From Vulcaniibacterium gelatinicum (GTDB taxonomy: Bacteria; Pseudomonadota; Gammaproteobacteria; Xanthomonadales; Xanthomonadaceae): a stretch of DNA of 64,000 nt. The notes beneath the pieces were generated by a model. That model had not been told where the DNA came from, did no database searches, and saw only the letters and a program-made list of their open reading frames with translations. How positions within the stretch are numbered: the first letter of the stretch is position 1; every line of letters starts with the position of its first letter. A program made the translations under genes and the position numbers. Positions 21,981-32,069 of the stretch are shown one piece after another. The stretch is from contig NZ_VNKO01000001.1 in assembly GCF_008033445.1 (NCBI RefSeq), forward strand, positions 186,001 through 250,000, written 5' to 3'.

Positions 21981-24900
21981 TCAACCCGATGGCGGCGTCG
22001 GCTTGGCCGCGGTCGCGCCCGGCTCGCGCCGGATCACCTCGACCTTGGGATCCTTCCACGGCCCGGTCACGCGATAGGTCTTGGCCGCCATCTCGCGCAG
22101 CGGCTTGTTCAGCATCGCGTTCGCAGCGGCGCCGATCGCCGCACCGACCGGGCCGCCGGCGAGCGCGCCGGCGACGGTGAGCAGGTTGCCGGCCTTGGGC
22201 AGCACCTCGATGGTCTGGTCGAAGCTCTGCGCGCGCAGGTCTGCCTCGCCGCGGATGCGGATCAGCGCTGCGGGCCCGTCGATGCGCAGGTCCTCGCTGC
22301 GCGCGCGCCCCTGGGTCAGTCGGATCTCGCCGCCAAGGCGGTCGAAGCTGAAGCCCTTGGCGAAGAAGTCGCTGAAGTCGAGCATCAGGCGCCGCGGCAG
22401 CTGGGCGATGCCGAGCAGGCCGAGCACGCGGCCGGCGCCGGGCTCGACCTCGAGCAGGCGCCCGTCGCGCACGTCCAGCACGAGCGTGCCCTCGGTGCCG
22501 ACCGGCCGGAACGCCGCCGGGCTGCCGCGCCAGCGGGCTTCCAGGCGCGCGCTGCCGTCGCCGCCGGCGAGCTGGCCGCCCAGGCCCAGGCCGGCGAGCA
22601 GCGCGCCGAAGTCGTCGCTGTCCACCGTCGCCTGCAACTGCGTGGTCGCCGCGTCGCCGCGGCCGAGCCATTCGCCGGTCACGTCCACGCGCTGTTCGCG
22701 CGCGCGGGTGCGCAACTGCTCGATGCGCATGCCGCCGGGCACCGGACGCGTGCGCAGCGTGGCCTGGCCGAGCGCGGCGTCCACCACCCGCAGCTCGGCG
22801 ATGTCCAGCGCGAGCGGCGGGATCCGCGCCGGATCGGTGCCGTCGGCATCGCCATCCGCGGTGGTGTCCGTGTGCGGCGCGGGACGCCAGTGCATGCGCT
22901 CGAAGCGGCCGCTGATCGCCGCGCCGTCGGCATCCGGCACGGTGAGCGTGCCGGCGAGCGCCGGGCCGGCGACGTTCACGCTGATCCCGCCCGTGGCCGG
23001 CGCCACCTGCAGCCGCGCCTGCGGGAACGCGGCGCCGACCAGGTGCAGGCGCTCGGCGCTCACGTCCACGCGCCGCAGCGGCAGGCCGTCGTCGCCGCCG
23101 CCGCGCGCGACCGCGACCCAGTCGAGCACCTCCAGGTCGGTGGTGCGGCCGGTGACCACCAGCCCGGAAGGCGGCGGGGCGTCGTCCGCGCCGACGCCGC
23201 CCAGCGCCACGCGCACACCGGTCTGCGCCCCGGACTTGCGCGCGCGCAGGGTCATCGTGCCGCCGAGGGTCACGCGGGTCTCGCCGCTGCCGATCGGCAG
23301 CGCGGTGTCGATGGTCGCCGCCAGCGGCGCCTCGGCCGGCTTGCGCAGCGGCAGCGGCAGGCGCAGCTCGGTGCCGACCAGGTTCGAGCGCAGCATCAGG
23401 CGCGTGGGCGCGGCCGCCGCGCCGCGCGCGGCGGTCTTCGGGATCGCCACCGCCACGGTCCACGGCGATCGGCCCTCCACGTACGGCAGCAGCCAGTCGA
23501 ATTGCTCCGCGCGCGCGAGCAGGTCGCGCGCGGCCAGGCTCGCCTCGAGCTCGGCCTCGAACCCCTGCGCCGGATCGCGCACGTAGCCGCCGGCGCGCAG
23601 CGTGAGCCGGCCGGGCTGACCCGCGTGCCGCACCGCGAGTTGTTCGGCGACGAATCCGCCCTGTCCGTACTCGGCGCGGCCGCGCACCTGGTCGAAGGCG
23701 AGGTTCCAGCGGCGTTCGCGCAGGCTCGCGTTGCGCACGTCCACGGTGCCACCCAGGCGCATCGGCACATCCGTGCCGAGCGGCAGGCGCAAATCGAAGC
23801 TGACGTCGGCGGCACCGGAGGCGGAGAGGTTGGCCAGGGTGTCGCCGTATTCCTGCTCCAGCGGGCTGCGCCGCAGCAGCGCGAGCAGCCGCGCCGCGTC
23901 GCCGCCGCCTTCGGCATGCACGATCAGCGGGGCCTTGCCGAAGCGCTCGATCCCGGCCTCGAAACGGCGGATGCCCACGCCGGCGAGCGCGCCCCGGCCG
24001 GCGACGCGGAAGCCGTCGGCGACGAAGCTGACGTCGGCCTCGACCCGCTCCGCCGCAGGCCAGCCGGCATCGAACTTCAGCGTCGCATCGGCGATGCGCG
24101 CGTCGGCGCGGAACAGCCCGGTGCCGTCGCGGAACGGCCAGTCGTCGAGGTCGCCGGACACCACCGCGCGCCCGTCCAGCACGCGCCCGGCGACCAGCGC
24201 CGCATCGAGCCAGCGCTCGGCCGCATCCGGCATCAGGTGCCGCACCCAGAACCCCTTGGCGGCCGGCACCGCCGATTCGTCAATCGCGGCGGCCAGGTCG
24301 ATCCACGGCCGGCTGCCGTCGCCCTGCCACCACAGCCCGCCGCGCACCCGCGCACCAAAGTCGCGGCCGCGCACGTGCAGGGAATCGGTGCCGACGCGCC
24401 AACCGGCGCCCTCGCGCCAGCCGCTGATCGTGCCCTGCAGCGCGACCACGTGTTCGACGCCGAAGCCGGGCGGCCAGTCGAACACCACCCGCGCCTGCGG
24501 ATCGGGCACGAAACGGAAGCCGCGCGCGTCGCCCTCGAACGCGCCGGTCAGGCCGCGCAGGCCCGGCGTGTTGCCGATCGGCGGGAACGCGAGCGCCACG
24601 ATCCTGCCGCGCGCCTGCAGCGGCCCGCCACCGCCGGCGAGTTCCACCTCCTCGAGCACCAGCCGCGGACGCGCCGCCACCAGCCAGCGGCGCAGCCCCG
24701 GCGGCAGCCGGTCGCTGAGCGCGAGCACCGCCAGCAGCGGCCCGGCGTCCACCCGCTCGGCCACCACCGCCTGGCGCGTGCCGCCGGCGAGCAACAGGCC
24801 GTCCAGGCGCTGCTCCTCCTCGCCCGCGCCGAGCCGCAGGGTCGGCGCATCGAAACGCCAGCCCCCCGGCAGCGCCTGCCAGCGCGCCTGCACCCGCGCC

Positions 24901-25775
24901 TCGCCGAAGCGCACGGCGGGCGCCTGCGCCCCGGCGTCCACCGGCGTGCCGGCGAGCGCGAGCGCGCGCAGATCGGCATCCACGGTCACGCTGGCGATGC
25001 GGTGCCCGCGCAGCACCGCCCAGGCCTGGGCCTCGCCCTCGCCGCCGGTGGCCCGCACGCCGGCCAGGCGCAGCAGCGGCGACCAGTGCGCCAGCTCCAC
25101 GCGCCGCGCCTGCGCCCAGGCGCGTCCGTCGCCGCGCTTGCGATCGAAATCCAGCACCGCGACCAGCGGCGCGGTGTCGGCATGCATCCAGGTGTGCGCG
25201 CCGGCGCGCACGCGGTCGCCATCCACGCGCAGGCGCAGGTCCAGCTTCGGCACCCGCGCATCGATGCCCAGCGACGGCGCCAGCACGCGCAGCCGCGCGC
25301 CGATCACCTGCAGTTCGCCCAGCCCCTCGAGCGTGCCGAGCGGATCGCCCCCCGGCCGCTCCTGGCCCGGCAGGCCGCGCACCCGCCAGCGGCCGTCGTC
25401 GGCGCGCTCGAGGGTGAGGTCGAGCCCGCGCAGGCGCAGCTCGGTGAACGAGCGCCCGGGCAGCAGGCCCGCGTACTGCGACACCAGCAGCTCGGCGTCG
25501 CCGACCTCGAGCGTCTGCGCGCCCTCGCCCACCCGCAGCCCTTCCAGCCGCAGCAGCGGCCCGCGCCGGGTCCAGGCGGTGTCCACCGCATCGAACGCCA
25601 CCGGCCGCCCGGCGCGCTCGCTCAGCCAGGCCGCGATCCGCGCCGGATGCCGCTCCACCAGCGGCAACAGCTCGTTGAGCACGCCGGACACCACCGCCAT
25701 CAGCACGAGCGTCACCGCCACCGCGTACCACAGCGTGCGGCGGGCGATGCGCAGGTGGCGGCGCAGGCGGGTCAC
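21981..25775 (-). CDS. yhdP: YhdP-family AsmA-like phospholipid transport protein
   Basis: The 1264-residue protein is almost the same length as E. coli YhdP (1266). It is anchored by an N-terminal membrane helix (about 14-33, [18 protein letters not shown]) and continues as a very long beta-rich periplasmic domain with DUF3971 and AsmA_2-like C-terminal regions. The [20 protein letters not shown] motif near its end is typical. In E. coli YhdP, TamB and YdbH bridge the envelope and carry phospholipid to the outer membrane. The GTG start at 25775 overlaps the rng stop by four bases; longer frames upstream are read-through over rng. Confidence 0.95.
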   Translation of the reverse strand: MTRLRRHLRIARRTLWYAVAVTLVLMAVVSGVLNELLPLVERHPARIAAWLSERAGRPVAFDAVDTAWTRRGPLLRLEGLRVGEGAQTLEVGDAELLVSQYAGLLPGRSFTELRLRGLDLTLERADDGRWRVRGLPGQERPGGDPLGTLEGLGELQVIGARLRVLAPSLGIDARVPKLDLRLRVDGDRVRAGAHTWMHADTAPLVAVLDFDRKRGDGRAWAQARRVELAHWSPLLRLAGVRATGGEGEAQAWAVLRGHRIASVTVDADLRALALAGTPVDAGAQAPAVRFGEARVQARWQALPGGWRFDAPTLRLGAGEEEQRLDGLLLAGGTRQAVVAERVDAGPLLAVLALSDRLPPGLRRWLVAARPRLVLEEVELAGGGGPLQARGRIVALAFPPIGNTPGLRGLTGAFEGDARGFRFVPDPQARVVFDWPPGFGVEHVVALQGTISGWREGAGWRVGTDSLHVRGRDFGARVRGGLWWQGDGSRPWIDLAAAIDESAVPAAKGFWVRHLMPDAAERWLDAALVAGRVLDGRAVVSGDLDDWPFRDGTGLFRADARIADATLKFDAGWPAAERVEADVSFVADGFRVAGRGALAGVGIRRFEAGIERFGKAPLIVHAEGGGDAARLLALLRRSPLEQEYGDTLANLSASGAADVSFDLRLPLGTDVPMRLGGTVDVRNASLRERRWNLAFDQVRGRAEYGQGGFVAEQLAVRHAGQPGRLTLRAGGYVRDPAQGFEAELEASLAARDLLARAEQFDWLLPYVEGRSPWTVAVAIPKTAARGAAAAPTRLMLRSNLVGTELRLPLPLRKPAEAPLAATIDTALPIGSGETRVTLGGTMTLRARKSGAQTGVRVALGGVGADDAPPPSGLVVTGRTTDLEVLDWVAVARGGGDDGLPLRRVDVSAERLHLVGAAFPQARLQVAPATGGISVNVAGPALAGTLTVPDADGAAISGRFERMHWRPAPHTDTTADGDADGTDPARIPPLALDIAELRVVDAALGQATLRTRPVPGGMRIEQLRTRAREQRVDVTGEWLGRGDAATTQLQATVDSDDFGALLAGLGLGGQLAGGDGSARLEARWRGSPAAFRPVGTEGTLVLDVRDGRLLEVEPGAGRVLGLLGIAQLPRRLMLDFSDFFAKGFSFDRLGGEIRLTQGRARSEDLRIDGPAALIRIRGEADLRAQSFDQTIEVLPKAGNLLTVAGALAGGPVGAAIGAAANAMLNKPLREMAAKTYRVTGPWKDPKVEVIRREPGATAAKPTPPSG

Positions 25776-27253
25776 AGCAACACCACGTCGAACTGCTCCT
25801 GCAGGTACTGGTCGTCGGCCTGGAAGCGGATGGACTTGCCCAGGAACTCCTCCAGCTCGGCCACCGCCGCCGACTCCTCCTCGGTGATCCGCGCCACCAC
25901 CTTGGGCGAGGCGATCACCAGCAGCCGCGCGGCGTCGAACTGGCGCACCGCGCGGGTGATCTCGCGGAAGATCTCGTAGGTCACCGTCTCCGGCGTCTTC
26001 AGCGTGCCGCGCCCGCCGCACTCGTGGCAGGGCTCGCACAGCTGCCGCTCCAGCGACTCCACGGTGCGCTTGCGGGTCATCTCCACCAGCCCGAGCGGGG
26101 AGAAGTCGTAGACCGTGGTCCGGGCATGGTCGCGGGCCAGCGACTTCTCGAGCGTGCGCAGCACCTGGCGGCGGTGCTCGGGATCGTGCATGTCGATGAA
26201 GTCGATGATGATGATCCCGCCCAGGTTGCGCAGCCGCAGCTGGCGCGCCACCGCCTGCGCGGCCTCCAGGTTGGTGCGGTACACCGTCTCCTCGAGGTTG
26301 CGCTGGCCGAGGTAGGAGCCGGTGTTGACGTCGATGGTGGTCATCGCCTCGGTCTGGTCGATGACCAGGTAGCCGCCCGACTTCAGCGGCACCTCCTTCT
26401 CCAGCGCGCGCTGGATCTCGTCCTCGACCCCGTACAGGTCGAAGATCGGCCGCGCGCCGCCGTAGTGCTCGATCTTCTCCGCCAGCCCCGGCATGAACTG
26501 GGCGGCGAACGCGCGCAGCTTCTCGCAGGTCTCGCGCGAGTCCACCTTCACCTTCTCCACGTCGCGCCGCATCAGGTCGCGCACCGCGCGCAGCGGCAGG
26601 CTCAGGTCCTCGTACACGCAGCTGCCCACCGGCTGTTCGCGCACCCGGGCCTCGACCAGCGCCCAGGCGCGGCTGAGGTAGGCGATGTCCTCGGCCAGGG
26701 CCTCGGCCGGCTGCCCTTCGGCATTGGTGCGGACGATGTAGCCGTGCCCGCCGCCGGCCAGCTCGGTCACGATGCCCTTCAATCGCGCGCGCTCGGCCTC
26801 GTCCTCGATCCGGGCCGAGACCCCGATCACCCGCGACTGCGGCAGCAGCACGAGGTAGCGCGAGGGAATGCTGAGCTGGGTGGTCAGGCGCGCGCCCTTG
26901 CTGCCGATCGGGTCCTTGACCACCTGCACGACGAGCTCCTGGCCCTCGCGCACCAGTTCCACGATCGGCCGTGTCGGCGCCGGCGGCAGCGTGCTGTCCT
27001 CGCCCTCGGCGCCGGCCACCGGCGCGGGCTTGACGATGTCGTTGGCGTGCAGGAACGCGGCGCGCTCCAGGCCGACCTCGACGAACGCGGCCTGCATGCC
27101 GGGCATCACCCGCTGCACCTTGCCCTTGTAGATGTTGCCGACCACCCCGCGCCGCCAGCCGCGCTCGATGTGCAGCTCCTGCAGCATGCCGTTCTCGACC
27201 ACGGCCACCCGGGTCTCGCGCGGCGTGACGTTGACGAGGATCTCTTCGCTCAT
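25772..27253 (-). CDS. rng: ribonuclease G
   Basis: RNase G matures the 5' end of 16S rRNA and degrades some mRNAs. The 493-residue product has an N-terminal S1 RNA-binding domain ([14 protein letters not shown]...AAFVEVG), the catalytic acids in [10 protein letters not shown] and IIIDFIDM, and a Cys cluster CEPCHECGG near the C-terminus in place of the usual zinc-link spacing. The ATG at 27253 overlaps the maf stop (ATGA), and its own stop overlaps the yhdP start. The maf-rng-yhdP-tldD order matches E. coli. Confidence 0.97.
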   Translation of the reverse strand: MSEEILVNVTPRETRVAVVENGMLQELHIERGWRRGVVGNIYKGKVQRVMPGMQAAFVEVGLERAAFLHANDIVKPAPVAGAEGEDSTLPPAPTRPIVELVREGQELVVQVVKDPIGSKGARLTTQLSIPSRYLVLLPQSRVIGVSARIEDEAERARLKGIVTELAGGGHGYIVRTNAEGQPAEALAEDIAYLSRAWALVEARVREQPVGSCVYEDLSLPLRAVRDLMRRDVEKVKVDSRETCEKLRAFAAQFMPGLAEKIEHYGGARPIFDLYGVEDEIQRALEKEVPLKSGGYLVIDQTEAMTTIDVNTGSYLGQRNLEETVYRTNLEAAQAVARQLRLRNLGGIIIIDFIDMHDPEHRRQVLRTLEKSLARDHARTTVYDFSPLGLVEMTRKRTVESLERQLCEPCHECGGRGTLKTPETVTYEIFREITRAVRQFDAARLLVIASPKVVARITEEESAAVAELEEFLGKSIRFQADDQYLQEQFDVVLL

Positions 27254-27828
27254 GTCGGAAGCGGTCGGATGCCGAACTGCCGCAGCAGCTGCGCGGTCTC
27301 GTGCAGCGGCAGGCCCATGACGCCGGAGTAGCTGCCGCACAGGCGGGTGACGAAGGCCTCGGCGCGGCCCTGGATGCCGTAGGCGCCGGCCTTGCCCGCC
27401 CATTCGCCGCTGGCCAGATACGCGGCGATGTCGTCCTCGTCGAGCGTGGCGAAGCTCACCTCGGTCACCGACATCGCCTGCAGCTCGCGCCCGGCGCTGA
27501 CCAGGCAGACCGCCGAGATCGCCAGATGGGTGCGCCCGGAGAGCCGGCGCAGCATCCGCGCCGCGTCCTCGGCGTCGTTCGGCTTGCCGAACACCTCGTC
27601 GTCGAGCACCACCTCGGTGTCGGCGCCGAGCACGACCGCGCCGGGGGCGCCGACCACGGCGAGCAGTCCGGCGCCGGCCTTCTCCCGCGCCACGCGCCGC
27701 ACGTAGTCCGCGGCCGGTTCGCCCGGCGCGCGCTCCTCGGGCACGTCGGGCGAGAGCACGCCGAAGACCGGCACGAGGCGGGCCAGCAACTCGGAACGGC
27801 GGGGGGAACGCGAGGCGAGGTGCAGCAT
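27250..27828 (-). CDS. maf: Maf/YhdE-family nucleoside triphosphate pyrophosphatase
   Basis: Maf proteins hydrolyse dTTP/UTP or modified nucleotides to monophosphates. This 192-residue copy has the SRSPRR phosphate-binding motif, ADTEVVLD with the catalytic acids, and [13 protein letters not shown]. The [10 protein letters not shown] segment fits the YhdE (dTTP/UTP) branch. It is the first gene of the maf-rng-yhdP-tldD operon, and mreBCD, which precedes it in E. coli, is absent here. A TAGACT hexamer six bases before the ATG suggests transcription starting at or next to the start codon. Confidence 0.95.
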   Translation of the reverse strand: MLHLASRSPRRSELLARLVPVFGVLSPDVPEERAPGEPAADYVRRVAREKAGAGLLAVVGAPGAVVLGADTEVVLDDEVFGKPNDAEDAARMLRRLSGRTHLAISAVCLVSAGRELQAMSVTEVSFATLDEDDIAAYLASGEWAGKAGAYGIQGRAEAFVTRLCGSYSGVMGLPLHETAQLLRQFGIRPLPT

Positions 27829-27834
27829 CGTGGC

Positions 27835-27840
27835 AGTCTA
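27835..27840 (-). promoter_or_regulatory. -10-like hexamer of the maf operon
   Basis: TAGACT on the minus strand lies six bases before the maf ATG. Normal -10 to start-site spacing would put transcription initiation at the ATG itself, giving a leaderless mRNA. No ribosome site is visible in the six-base gap. A good -35 hexamer is not evident. Confidence 0.4.
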
Positions 27841-27971
27841 GCGTGAGCGCCGGCCGGGGCATCCCGAACGTCGCCACAACCGGCACGCAACCCCGTTCCG
27901 GCTCATCCCCCGTTCACCCGCCGGCAACACACCGTTCCCCACCCTTGCCGGCCTTGCCGATGGAGACCACC

Positions 27972-28706
27972 ATGCCCCGGATGCTGCGCCCCCTGCTGCT
28001 CGCCACCACCCTCGCCCTCGGAGCCGCCATGACCGCTTCCGCCCAGACGCCGCCCGCCTACGCGCTCCCCGGCGATGCCACCCTGCTCAACGTCTCCGCG
28101 CAGGGCGAGTCCAAGCGCGTGCCCGACGTGGCCACCGTCTCGGCCGGCGTGGTCACCCAGGCGCCCGACGCCAACACCGCCCTGCGCGCGAATGCCGAGC
28201 AGATGGCGCGCGTGCTCGCCGCGATCAAGGCTGCCGGCATCGCCGAGCGCGACGTGCAGACCTCCGGCATCAGCGTGTTCCCGCAGTACCGCTACGCCGA
28301 GAACCAGCCGCCGGCGATCACCGGCTACCAGGCCAGCAACACCGTCAACCTCAAGGTCCGCGACCTCGCCAAGCTGGGCAAGGTGCTCGACGCCCTGGTC
28401 GCCAGCGGCGCCAACCAGGTCAACGGCCCCAGCTTCGAGATCGGCGAACCCGACGCCGCCTACGACGAGGCGCGCCTGGCCGCGCTGGAGAAGGCCCGCG
28501 CCCGTGCCGAAACCTATGCCCGCGCGCTCGGCCTGCGCGTGCGCCGCATCGTCAGCATCAACGAAGGCGGCGGTGCCGGCTTCCCGCCGCCGGTGCCGAT
28601 GGCGCGCGCGGCGGCGATGGAGATGGCCAAGGCCGACACGCCGGTGTCGCCGGGCGAGAGCACGCTCAACGTCAGCCTCGAGGTGGTGTTCGAGCTGGGC
28701 CGCTGA
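27972..28706 (+). CDS. periplasmic SIMPL-domain (DUF541) protein
   Basis: The ATG at 27972 has GGAG seven bases away and starts a signal peptide cleaved after residue 24 (ASA-Q); ATG 27960 is a less likely start. The mature part is a SIMPL domain: the VSAQGESKRVPDVATVSAGV opening, an internal NLKVRDLAKLG segment and the AYDEARLAALEKARARAE helix. Proteins of this kind (YggE/BP26) are periplasmic oligomers linked to oxidative stress defence, with no enzymatic activity known. It diverges from maf. A GC hairpin follows the stop. Confidence 0.9.
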   Translation: MPRMLRPLLLATTLALGAAMTASAQTPPAYALPGDATLLNVSAQGESKRVPDVATVSAGVVTQAPDANTALRANAEQMARVLAAIKAAGIAERDVQTSGISVFPQYRYAENQPPAITGYQASNTVNLKVRDLAKLGKVLDALVASGANQVNGPSFEIGEPDAAYDEARLAALEKARARAETYARALGLRVRRIVSINEGGGAGFPPPVPMARAAAMEMAKADTPVSPGESTLNVSLEVVFELGR

Positions 28707-28718
28707 GCGCCCGTCCCC

Positions 28719-28746
28719 GTGCCGCGCGCCCTGGCGCGCGCGGCAC
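28719..28746 (+). terminator. hairpin downstream of the SIMPL gene
   Basis: GTGCCGCGCGC (28719-28729) pairs perfectly with GCGCGCGGCAC (28736-28746) around a six-base loop, 12 bases after the stop codon. No T-tract follows, so it is a candidate terminator or 3' stabiliser only. Between it and the next ATG at 28925 I see only a TAGCGT hexamer near 28822 that could be part of a promoter. Confidence 0.5.
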
Positions 28747-28924
28747 GTCCGCAGCCGCCGCAATCTGAATGCCCGCCGTCCGGCGGCGCGATCCCGTCTT
28801 GCCGCCCGCTCCGCCGCGGGCCTAGCGTGACCCGTGCAGGTCGAGTCGCGCGAAGGCGGCACGGCAACCCCGCAGGCGCCCTCCGCGCGTTGTCCACCCA
28901 GGCCAACACCACGGGAGGCACGCC

Positions 28925-29599
28925 ATGACGCACACGCTCGTCCACGGCCCGCACTCGCAGAGCGGCCATCTGCGGTGGCACGAACGGCCCGACCCCGCCC
29001 GCATCGTCGGTTACAGCGGCGCGATCGCGATCAACGCCGCGGCGCTGATGTTGCTGCTGTTGCCGATGGCGGTGCCCGAACCGGTCCCGCTGCCGGATCC
29101 CGATCCCCCCGTGGTCTGGATCGAGACGGTCAAGCCCAGGCCCGTGGTCGAGGTTCCGGTCGTGCGGCCGCAGCCCCCGCGCGCGCAGCCGACTCCGCGC
29201 CGCGCCGACACCCCGCCGGTGCCGCCGGTGGTGTTCCCCGACAGCACGCCGATGGACACGGCTGCGGCCGACATCCCGCCCGCCGACGCCGCGGCTGGCG
29301 ATCGCTTCGTTCCGCCCGACCCGCTGCCCGCGGTACGCCTGGAATACGACCGTGCACCGCCGCCTCCGTATCCGCGCGAGGCGCTGCGCGACGGCCTGCA
29401 GGGCAGCGTGCTGCTGCGGGTGCTGGTGGACACCGACGGACGTCCGCTCGAGGTGACGGTGGAGCGCGGCAGCGGCCATCGCATCCTCGACGACGCCGCG
29501 CGCCGCCACGTGCTGCGCCGCTGGACCTTCCGCCCCGCGATCCAGGACGGCGTGGCGGTGCAGGCGGTGGGCCTGGTGCCGATCGACTTCAAGTTGTAG
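28925..29599 (+). CDS. TonB-family energy transducer
   Basis: The 224-residue protein has a short cytoplasmic N-terminus, a membrane anchor at about 29-49 and a Pro-rich periplasmic spacer (about 50-135). A C-terminal TonB domain from about 140 carries the YPREALRDGLQGSVLLRV core and the WTFRPA motif. It resembles the TonB proteins that transmit proton-motive force to outer-membrane receptors. No exbB, exbD or receptor gene is adjacent, so it is probably one of several TonB paralogues. The ATG is preceded by GGGAGG. The cytoplasmic tail (about 28 residues, His-rich) is longer than usual. Confidence 0.88.
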   Translation: MTHTLVHGPHSQSGHLRWHERPDPARIVGYSGAIAINAAALMLLLLPMAVPEPVPLPDPDPPVVWIETVKPRPVVEVPVVRPQPPRAQPTPRRADTPPVPPVVFPDSTPMDTAAADIPPADAAAGDRFVPPDPLPAVRLEYDRAPPPPYPREALRDGLQGSVLLRVLVDTDGRPLEVTVERGSGHRILDDAARRHVLRRWTFRPAIQDGVAVQAVGLVPIDFKL

Positions 29600-29612
29600 C
29601 AGGCGGCCGGCG

Positions 29613-29703
29613 CCCCCACCCAACCCTCCCCCGCAAGCGGGGGAGGGCCGCTTCCACCCTCCCCTCTCCCTCCCCCGCTTGCGGGGGAGGGCCAGGGTGG
29701 GGG
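29613..29703. repeat. double-hairpin palindromic element
   Basis: Two perfect 11-bp hairpins are present. CCCTCCCCCGC and GCGGGGGAGGG flank AA at 29624-29647 and the same arms flank TT at 29668-29691. Outside them the 9-mers CCCCCACCC (29613-29621) and GGGTGGGGG (29695-29703) are themselves inverted. The whole 91-base unit can fold as one large cruciform. It sits between the convergent TonB-like and rlmH genes, where REP-type extragenic palindromes usually lie, and could also terminate both. Confidence 0.8.
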
Positions 29704-29707
29704 CCGA

Positions 29708-30178
29708 TCACCCGCGGTGATACGGGTGGTTGGCCAGCAGCGCCGCCGCGCGGTACAGCTGTTCGGCCACCAGCAGCCGCACCAGCATGTGCGGCAGGGT
29801 CAGCGGCCCCAGCGACCAGTGTTCGTCGGCACGCGCGAGCACCTCCGGCGCGTGCCCTTCCGGGCCCCCGACCAGGAACGCCAGGTCGCGTCCCTGCGCG
29901 CGCCAGTGTTCCAGCCGCTGCGCCAGCGCCTCCGAACTCCATGCCCGGCCGCGCCCGTCGAGCGCGACCACCAGCGCGCCCTTCGGCAGCGCCGCCAGCA
30001 CGCGCTGGCCCTCCTCCTGCATCGCCCGCGCCGGATCGCGCCCCTTGCCGCGCAGGCCGGGCTCGATCTCGACCAGCTCCAGCGGCAGCCAGTGCGAGAG
30101 CCGCTTGCGGTATTCGGCGAAGCCCTCCGCCACCCACGCCGGCGCGCGCTCGCCGACCGCGATCAATCGTGCCTTCAT
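29708..30178 (-). CDS. rlmH: 23S rRNA pseudouridine-1915 N3-methyltransferase RlmH
   Basis: RlmH is a small SPOUT methyltransferase acting on the assembled 70S ribosome. The 156-residue product has the SAM-binding knot FLVGGPEGH and the SLGPLTLPHMLVRLLVAEQLYRA C-terminal helix pattern, and ends ANHPYHRG. I chose the ATG at 30178 because it gives the family length (155 in E. coli); ATG 30187 would overlap the likely -10 element. In E. coli it follows rsfS directly; here a glycosyltransferase gene on the other strand stands between them. Confidence 0.96.
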   Translation of the reverse strand: MKARLIAVGERAPAWVAEGFAEYRKRLSHWLPLELVEIEPGLRGKGRDPARAMQEEGQRVLAALPKGALVVALDGRGRAWSSEALAQRLEHWRAQGRDLAFLVGGPEGHAPEVLARADEHWSLGPLTLPHMLVRLLVAEQLYRAAALLANHPYHRG

Positions 30179-30185
30179 CGCGCGC

Positions 30186-30213
30186 ATGGTAGCGGCGCGC
30201 GGACCGGGGTGAA
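30186..30213 (-). promoter_or_regulatory. candidate promoter of rlmH
   Basis: On the minus strand TTCACC (30208-30213) and TACCAT (30186-30191) are separated by 16 bases, each matching four of six consensus positions. The -10 hexamer lies seven bases before the ATG at 30178, so the transcript would have almost no leader. A separate promoter is expected because rlmH is cut off from the rsfS operon. Confidence 0.4.
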
Positions 30214-30268
30214 GCGTCGTCCGCCTCCGCATCCGCCACAATGCAGGCCGGCATTCCCCAGTTCCGCC

Positions 30269-32011
30269 ATGAACGACCCGCGCTCCGAACTGCGCCGCGC
30301 GCTGCAACGCAACCCCGACGACGGTTATGCCTGGATCCTGCTCGCCGAGCACGAGCTCGATGCCGGCGACGCCCGCGCCGGGGAAGCCGCCGCACGCCGG
30401 GCGCTGGCCCTGCATCCCGGCCACCCGGAAGCCCTGGCCCGCCTGGGGCGCGCGCAGTGGATGCAGGGGCTGCGCCAGGAAGCGGTGTCGAGCCTGCGTG
30501 CCGCGGCGGCGAATGCGCCGCACCATCCCGGCATCGCCGTCTGGCTGGGCCATGCGCTGGAGGACGTGGGCGAAGCCGAGGCGGCCGCCGAGGCCTACGC
30601 GCATGCGCACGCCCTGCTGCCGCACGAACCCCAGATCGCCGCCTACCTGCTCGCCTGGCGGCGCAAGCTGTGCGACTGGCGTGACCTCGATGCGTTGTCG
30701 CGCCAGGTGCGCGATGCAGTCGCCGCCGGAACCGCCGCAGTCGAGCCGTTCGCGTTCCTGAGCGAGGACGCTACGGCTGCCGAGCAACTGCGCTGCGCGC
30801 GGCTGCGGGCGGCACAGGTGGCGAGAACCGCCGTGCCATTGCCCCCGCCCAACCCGCCCGGGGCCCCGCGCGTCGAGGACCGTGTCGCCGGCACCGACCA
30901 TCCCCCCCGCCCCGGGCCAGTGCGGGTCGGATTCCTGTCCAACGGTTTCGGCGCCCACCCGACCGGCCTGCTCACGGTGGCGCTGTTCGAACACCTGCGC
31001 GCGCACGCCTCCCTGGAAGTACACCTGTTCGCGCTCAACCGCGACGACGGCAGCCCGATCCGCCGCCGGCTGCAGGCGGCGGTGCATGCGCTGCACGATG
31101 TCTCGCAGCGTCCGCATGCGCAGGTCGCGGGCGCGATCCGCCGCGCCGGCATCGAGGTGCTGTTCGACCTGCGCGGCTGGGGCGGCGGCGGCGTGCCGGA
31201 AGTGCTGGCGATGCGGCCGGCGCCGGTGCAGGTGAACTGGCTGGCCTACCCCGGCACCTCCGGCGCGCCGTGGATGGACTACGTGCTGGCCGACCGCTTC
31301 GTGCTCCCCGCGGCGATGGCTGCGCACTTCAGCGAGCAGGTGGTGTGGCTGCCACGCTGCTTCCAGCCTTCCGACACCACGCGCGCGATCGCCGCGCCCC
31401 CGCCGCGCGCCGCCTGCGGCCTGCCAGAACGCGGCGTGGTGTTCTGCTGCTTCAACAACAGCTACAAGCTCAACCCGCGCAGCGTGGGCCGCGCGCTGGC
31501 GGTGCTGCGCGAGGTTCCCGGCAGCGTGCTGTGGCTGCTCTCCGGGCCCGGTCGCGCCGACGAACGGCTGCGCGCTGCCGCGCAAGCGCAGGGCGTGGCC
31601 CCGGAGCGCCTGGTGTTCATGCGCAAGCAACCGCACCCGGAGTATCTGGCGCGGCTGCAGCACGCGGACCTGTTCCTCGACACCGAGCCGTACAACGCCC
31701 ACACCACCGCCTCGGACGCCCTGTGGGCCGGTTGCCCGGTGCTCACCCGGCCTGGAAACACCTTCGCCGCGCGCGTGGCCGGCAGCCTCAACCACCACCT
31801 CGGCATGGACGCGATGAACGTCGCGGACGACCGGGAGTTCGTCGCACTGGCCATCCGCCTGGCTCGGGATCCATCGCGGCTCGCGGCCCTGCGCGCCGAA
31901 CTGGCCGAGCGGCGTCGCGACGGCGGCCTCTTCGACATGGCCGGCTTCGCCGCGGATTTCGCCGCGGCCGTCAGTGGGGTGGCGGGGAGAGGCCCGTCAG
32001 GCAGCGGCTGA
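30269..32011 (+). CDS. TPR-containing GT41 (O-GlcNAc-transferase-like) glycosyltransferase
   Basis: The 580-residue protein begins with tetratricopeptide repeats (about 1-130) and continues into a GT41/SPINDLY-type catalytic region. Its motifs are VRVGFLSNGFGAHPTGLL, DLRGWGGGGVPEVLAMRPAP, VNWLAYPGTSGAPWMDY, FCCFNNSYKLNP and HTTASDALWAGCPVLT. Bacterial members add a sugar, often GlcNAc, to Ser/Thr of proteins, or act in flagellar or surface glycosylation. The HP in GAHPTG and the late His-rich loop are the expected catalytic and UDP-binding sites. It starts 90 bases from the divergent rlmH and converges on rsfS. The acceptor substrate cannot be read from the neighbourhood. Confidence 0.88.
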   Translation: MNDPRSELRRALQRNPDDGYAWILLAEHELDAGDARAGEAAARRALALHPGHPEALARLGRAQWMQGLRQEAVSSLRAAAANAPHHPGIAVWLGHALEDVGEAEAAAEAYAHAHALLPHEPQIAAYLLAWRRKLCDWRDLDALSRQVRDAVAAGTAAVEPFAFLSEDATAAEQLRCARLRAAQVARTAVPLPPPNPPGAPRVEDRVAGTDHPPRPGPVRVGFLSNGFGAHPTGLLTVALFEHLRAHASLEVHLFALNRDDGSPIRRRLQAAVHALHDVSQRPHAQVAGAIRRAGIEVLFDLRGWGGGGVPEVLAMRPAPVQVNWLAYPGTSGAPWMDYVLADRFVLPAAMAAHFSEQVVWLPRCFQPSDTTRAIAAPPPRAACGLPERGVVFCCFNNSYKLNPRSVGRALAVLREVPGSVLWLLSGPGRADERLRAAAQAQGVAPERLVFMRKQPHPEYLARLQHADLFLDTEPYNAHTTASDALWAGCPVLTRPGNTFAARVAGSLNHHLGMDAMNVADDREFVALAIRLARDPSRLAALRAELAERRRDGGLFDMAGFAADFAAAVSGVAGRGPSGSG

Positions 32012-32069
32012 CGCGCGGCGGCCGGCGGAAAGCGCCGCTCATGTCCTCGGAGCGTCGTCCAGCCTTGGC

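Noticed and set aside
21753-25979. Plus-strand open frame of 1408 codons antisense to tldD and yhdP
   Set aside because: Gives a low-complexity Arg/Ala/His/Gln-rich product typical of antisense frames in very GC-rich DNA, and lies entirely over yhdP, which has clear family features.
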